Below, piece after piece: positions 34,201-36,690 of a DNA stretch of 36,690 nt (position 1 is the first letter of the stretch; each line of letters begins with the position of its first letter). The DNA is from Pelargonium cotyledonis (Eukaryota > Streptophyta > Magnoliopsida > Geraniales > Geraniaceae). The DNA is taken from positions 1-36,690 of the forward strand of contig JAYMTA010000157.1 in NCBI GenBank assembly GCA_036897625.1, read 5' to 3'. Below the pieces are notes generated by a model that saw nothing but the letters and a program-made list of their open reading frames with translations, was not told the DNA's origin and made no database searches. A program made the translations under genes and the position numbers.

Positions 34201-36520
34201 GTGGAGGTTTGAACCAGGTTAGATTGATAAGCTTGTAATCTCCCACTAATTTCGGGTCTAGACGGACCCTATGCATGACAAGCGAAGAATTTAATGCGGA
34301 TGCTTCACTGGAAGAGAAACTGATACCCTTATGCGGAGTAATGTCCATTGAAATATTTAACATTGATAAGCCGATTACATAAAAGTTTATAATTTCGATT
34401 TGGGAAACCTGAAAATGAAGCTTCAAAGCTAATTCGTCAAGAAATAAATTCCAATTAGGAGTCTGGGTGACATTTAATAGCAGAATGTCAATCTTAATTG
34501 GGTAGACACACTGACAACCTCGACTTCCTCGCTTCATCACCATGTCTTGTTTGCAACAATCTGGCAAAACAAAAATTAATATCCATGTCACAATTATAAA
34601 TAAAAAAATCCCCATGACAAGTTTTTTTGGAAAGATGAACCATTCATACAAGTGATGAATATGTATGTAAGAAACAGTACAATTATATGAAAGGATTACT
34701 CCTTCCATGTTCAATAATGTTTAAGTTTCAGTGAGATTTATAGAATCATTAAGTGATTAGAATGCTTCTTACTGGACTGGGTGGGAGATAGTGGCGGGGG
34801 GGGGGAGGGAGGCGGGGTGACATGATGGGAGATAGACGCGGGTTAGGAAAGCTAGTTGTGATACCATCAGCAGCAGGCTGTGTTGGGGCAATGTTCGCTG
34901 AATCAGAACTGGGAGGCACTGATCCACTTCTCTTCGTTGATAGTTTTGACAAACCTGAACTAGTAGAGTGATGACCAGATATTATAAGTGGGCCATAAAA
35001 AGGAGGATGAGCTGGAGCAAGCACATGCCGCCTCAGTGCACCATGTGGTACACTAGAAGGCAATTTACTTGGAGGTATGGATGGTTCTTTTGAGAGGTAA
35101 CTAGCATTGGAGATAGATAATACGTAAAACAATACAAGCCACTGTTTGAGCAACGACTTTGGTAATTTTCCTGCAATTCACATTCAAATGCGAAGCTCAA
35201 TAAACTTATATTAAGAAATCATGGCACAAAAAATGATAGCATAAAAAACCAAGTTTTGTGGAGTATATAGACATAACCAAAATCTACCACACAACTTTGC
35301 GAGTATGACAATATTATACAACACATGGTTTTGTGAAAATGCAATGAAAGAAAATGCCAACGAAAAGTTCACCCCTAAAATGCGAGTTATGTGTGCATTA
35401 CAAATTAATGAATATGAAAGTCTCTTGTTCAGTGAGACATAATTAGCATCTGCCACACATTTTTGCCAACGACAAAACTATACTGCCCATGGTATCTGTG
35501 AAAATATAGATAAAATACCAAATGAGAACTTTAACCCCCTATACAACGAGTAATTAATAATTTTCCTTACATTTGCTTCGCTTAACATTTCCACATGAAT
35601 AAATAAAACAGCCAAGCAATGTAAAAAGTCGAAACAACACATCAACTTATTTCTATTCATACCCCATAAATCATAGCATGCAATAAATTACTGATAAAGG
35701 GGTGCGTCAATACCCAATAATTCATATCATGTTACAATAAATTACAGATCAATTAGCCTAAACAACCAAACATCTTGGCTAAAATTACTGACAACCATCT
35801 AACTAACAGAGACTTGATGAAAAATATACTTTAAATTTCCAATAAAAAAAATTTAGCCCAGAAAAATTAACTGTTAGAACCCTAGATACTACTATTTAGC
35901 TCAGCCTCGGATGAGATAATCTCGAAGAATGGAGGGAAAGACAACGGTATGTTATAACCAGTAATTCATAGCATTTAACAAATTACAGATAAAGGATATG
36001 TGATACCCAATCAGCTTCAACAACAACAACAACAACAAAACTTAGCTTAATTGACTGAATAAATTACCATCCAGCTAACTCTAACTGATGAAAAATAAAC
36101 TTCAAATCTCCAATCAGTACTTTCCTAGTCCAGAACAAAAACCTCAAATCAACTGTTAGAACCCTAGACACAACCATTTAGCTCAGCTCGGATGAGATAT
36201 TCCACTTTGAAAATCCAAAAAAATCATTAAGCATAAAACCTGAAAGCTAATTCTCTCCTTCATTTCCTCAACTTACAGAGCAGCGAACCAAACTGAGATC
36301 AAATTATTCAGAATTCAATTCAGTTCACTTCCTACATTTTACTCGAAGCAACCAAAGCTAAATCTAAAGAAAAACACTCAAAATTACCCTTAGAGCTAAA
36401 GAAAATCAAAATCAAAACTAAATTAAGAAACTACTTCAATAGTTCTCAATTACAATAGCAAGGAAGCTGAAATTAACCTTCAAATCCACCGTCGGTGACC
36501 GAACCTGCAAACGCCGACAT
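31293..36520 (-). CDS. Receptor-like Ser/Thr kinase, AT4G02010 type (related to ALE2)
   Basis: Eight exons on the minus strand: 36520-36478, 35170-34773, 34560-34189, 33541-33329, 32845-32474, 32379-32136, 32056-31909, 31670-31293. Exon 1 gives [15 protein letters not shown], exon 2 a hydrophobic leader ([10 protein letters not shown]) and a Pro/Ser-rich ectodomain, exon 3 the conserved [20 protein letters not shown] domain. Exon 4 carries the membrane helix [20 protein letters not shown]. The kinase spans exons 5-8 and looks active: [37 protein letters not shown]. The tail ends FSEDLHEGR, like AT4G02010. As printed, exon 2 joins exon 3 out of frame; a G10 run at 34796-34805 is the likely cause, since one more base would give LSPTQSNCC and a protein of about 722 aa, the family length. 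The donor of exon 3 has a nearby alternative. Ligand and pathway are unknown. Confidence 0.9.
34796..34805. repeat. G10 homopolymer inside kinase exon 2
   Basis: Ten consecutive G on the plus strand (C on the sense strand) encode part of a proline run in the ectodomain. With ten bases, the downstream exon is reached in the wrong phase; eleven or eight would keep frame. Both the upstream protein (NIAPTQPA) and the downstream one ([11 protein letters not shown]) match the family. Confidence 0.85.
35663..36205. repeat. Tandem duplication in kinase intron 1
   Basis: Two diverged copies with a period of about 280-295 lie in the 1.3 kb first intron (35171-36477). GATAAAGG occurs at 35693 and 35988, AACTGTTAGAACCCTAGA at 35869 and 36151, and CGGATGAGATA at about 35908 and 36188. 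An older, weaker duplication may precede it around 35260-35560, where GCGAGT/ACGAGT and TGTGAAAAT recur in the same order. Confidence 0.75.
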
Positions 36521-36629
36521 CGCGACTGCCGTCGATCACGGCGAGCTATTCAGATCCGCGATGTTCAATCAAATCAACAACGAGATCACAGAGAGAAAAA
36601 AAAAAAAAAAAAAAAAAAAATATAAACAC

Positions 36630-36689
<60 letters not shown>

Positions 36690-36690
36690 A
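36521..36690 (-). promoter_or_regulatory. Kinase leader with poly(A) run and (CT)n microsatellite
   Basis: Upstream of the kinase ATG, the plus strand shows an A-run at 36596-36620 and about 26 CT units at 36633-36685. On the sense strand these read as a GA tract followed by a T run, typical of plant leader or core-promoter sequence. The window ends here, so the promoter is incomplete. Confidence 0.6.

Noticed and set aside
1-36690. A biosynthetic cluster or a novel defence system
   Set aside because: The genes belong to unrelated, widely conserved plant families in ordinary intron-containing form; no shared pathway or repeated architecture links them.

Overview
This is a plant nuclear window, almost certainly from a eudicot. 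The genes have GT-AG introns in an AT-rich background, and the protein families are plant ones: TBL, the SWINGER-type PRC2 methyltransferase, GRAS, WRKY group IIe, PMEI-domain proteins and an extensin-like receptor kinase. Genes are separated by AT-rich spacers carrying small decayed transposons. I cannot name the species; a rosid is a guess. No CRISPR array, operon or prokaryotic feature is present.

Layout. 945-3458 (+): five-exon TRICHOME BIREFRINGENCE-LIKE wall-polysaccharide O-acetyltransferase. 4155-11526 (-): seventeen-exon SWINGER H3K27 methyltransferase with a 1.8 kb first intron made largely of degenerate tandem repeats. 12592-14083 (-): GRAS-family pseudogene with a stop, frameshifts and no SAW end. 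14813-16031 (-): two-exon plant-specific multi-pass membrane protein of unknown function. 18088-19137 (+): three-exon WRKY group IIe factor. 20525-24558 (-): six-coding-exon INO80 chromatin-remodeller subunit B, with a Mutator-like MITE and a LINE relic in its last intron and probably a 5' UTR exon near 25.6-25.9 kb. 26871-27706 and 28496-29014 (-): tandem pair of PMEI-domain secreted proteins. 29594-30644: non-autonomous Mutator-like element with about 210-bp inverted ends. 31293-36520 (-): eight-exon receptor-like kinase whose ectodomain exon is out of frame at a ten-G run.

Two genes act on chromatin (SWINGER in PRC2, INO80B in INO80), and TBL plus the two PMEI-like genes touch cell-wall chemistry, but nothing suggests joint regulation. 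From memory, the Arabidopsis counterparts of SWINGER (AT4G02020) and of the receptor kinase (AT4G02010) are direct neighbours; here they lie about 20 kb apart on the same strand, so part of this window looks like an ancestral block opened by other genes and repeats.

I did not find a convincing undescribed biological system. The most useful observations are the G10 frame problem in the kinase, an Arg-to-Cys change in the SWINGER SET core, the GRAS pseudogene, the repeat arrays in first introns, and the several small mobile elements.
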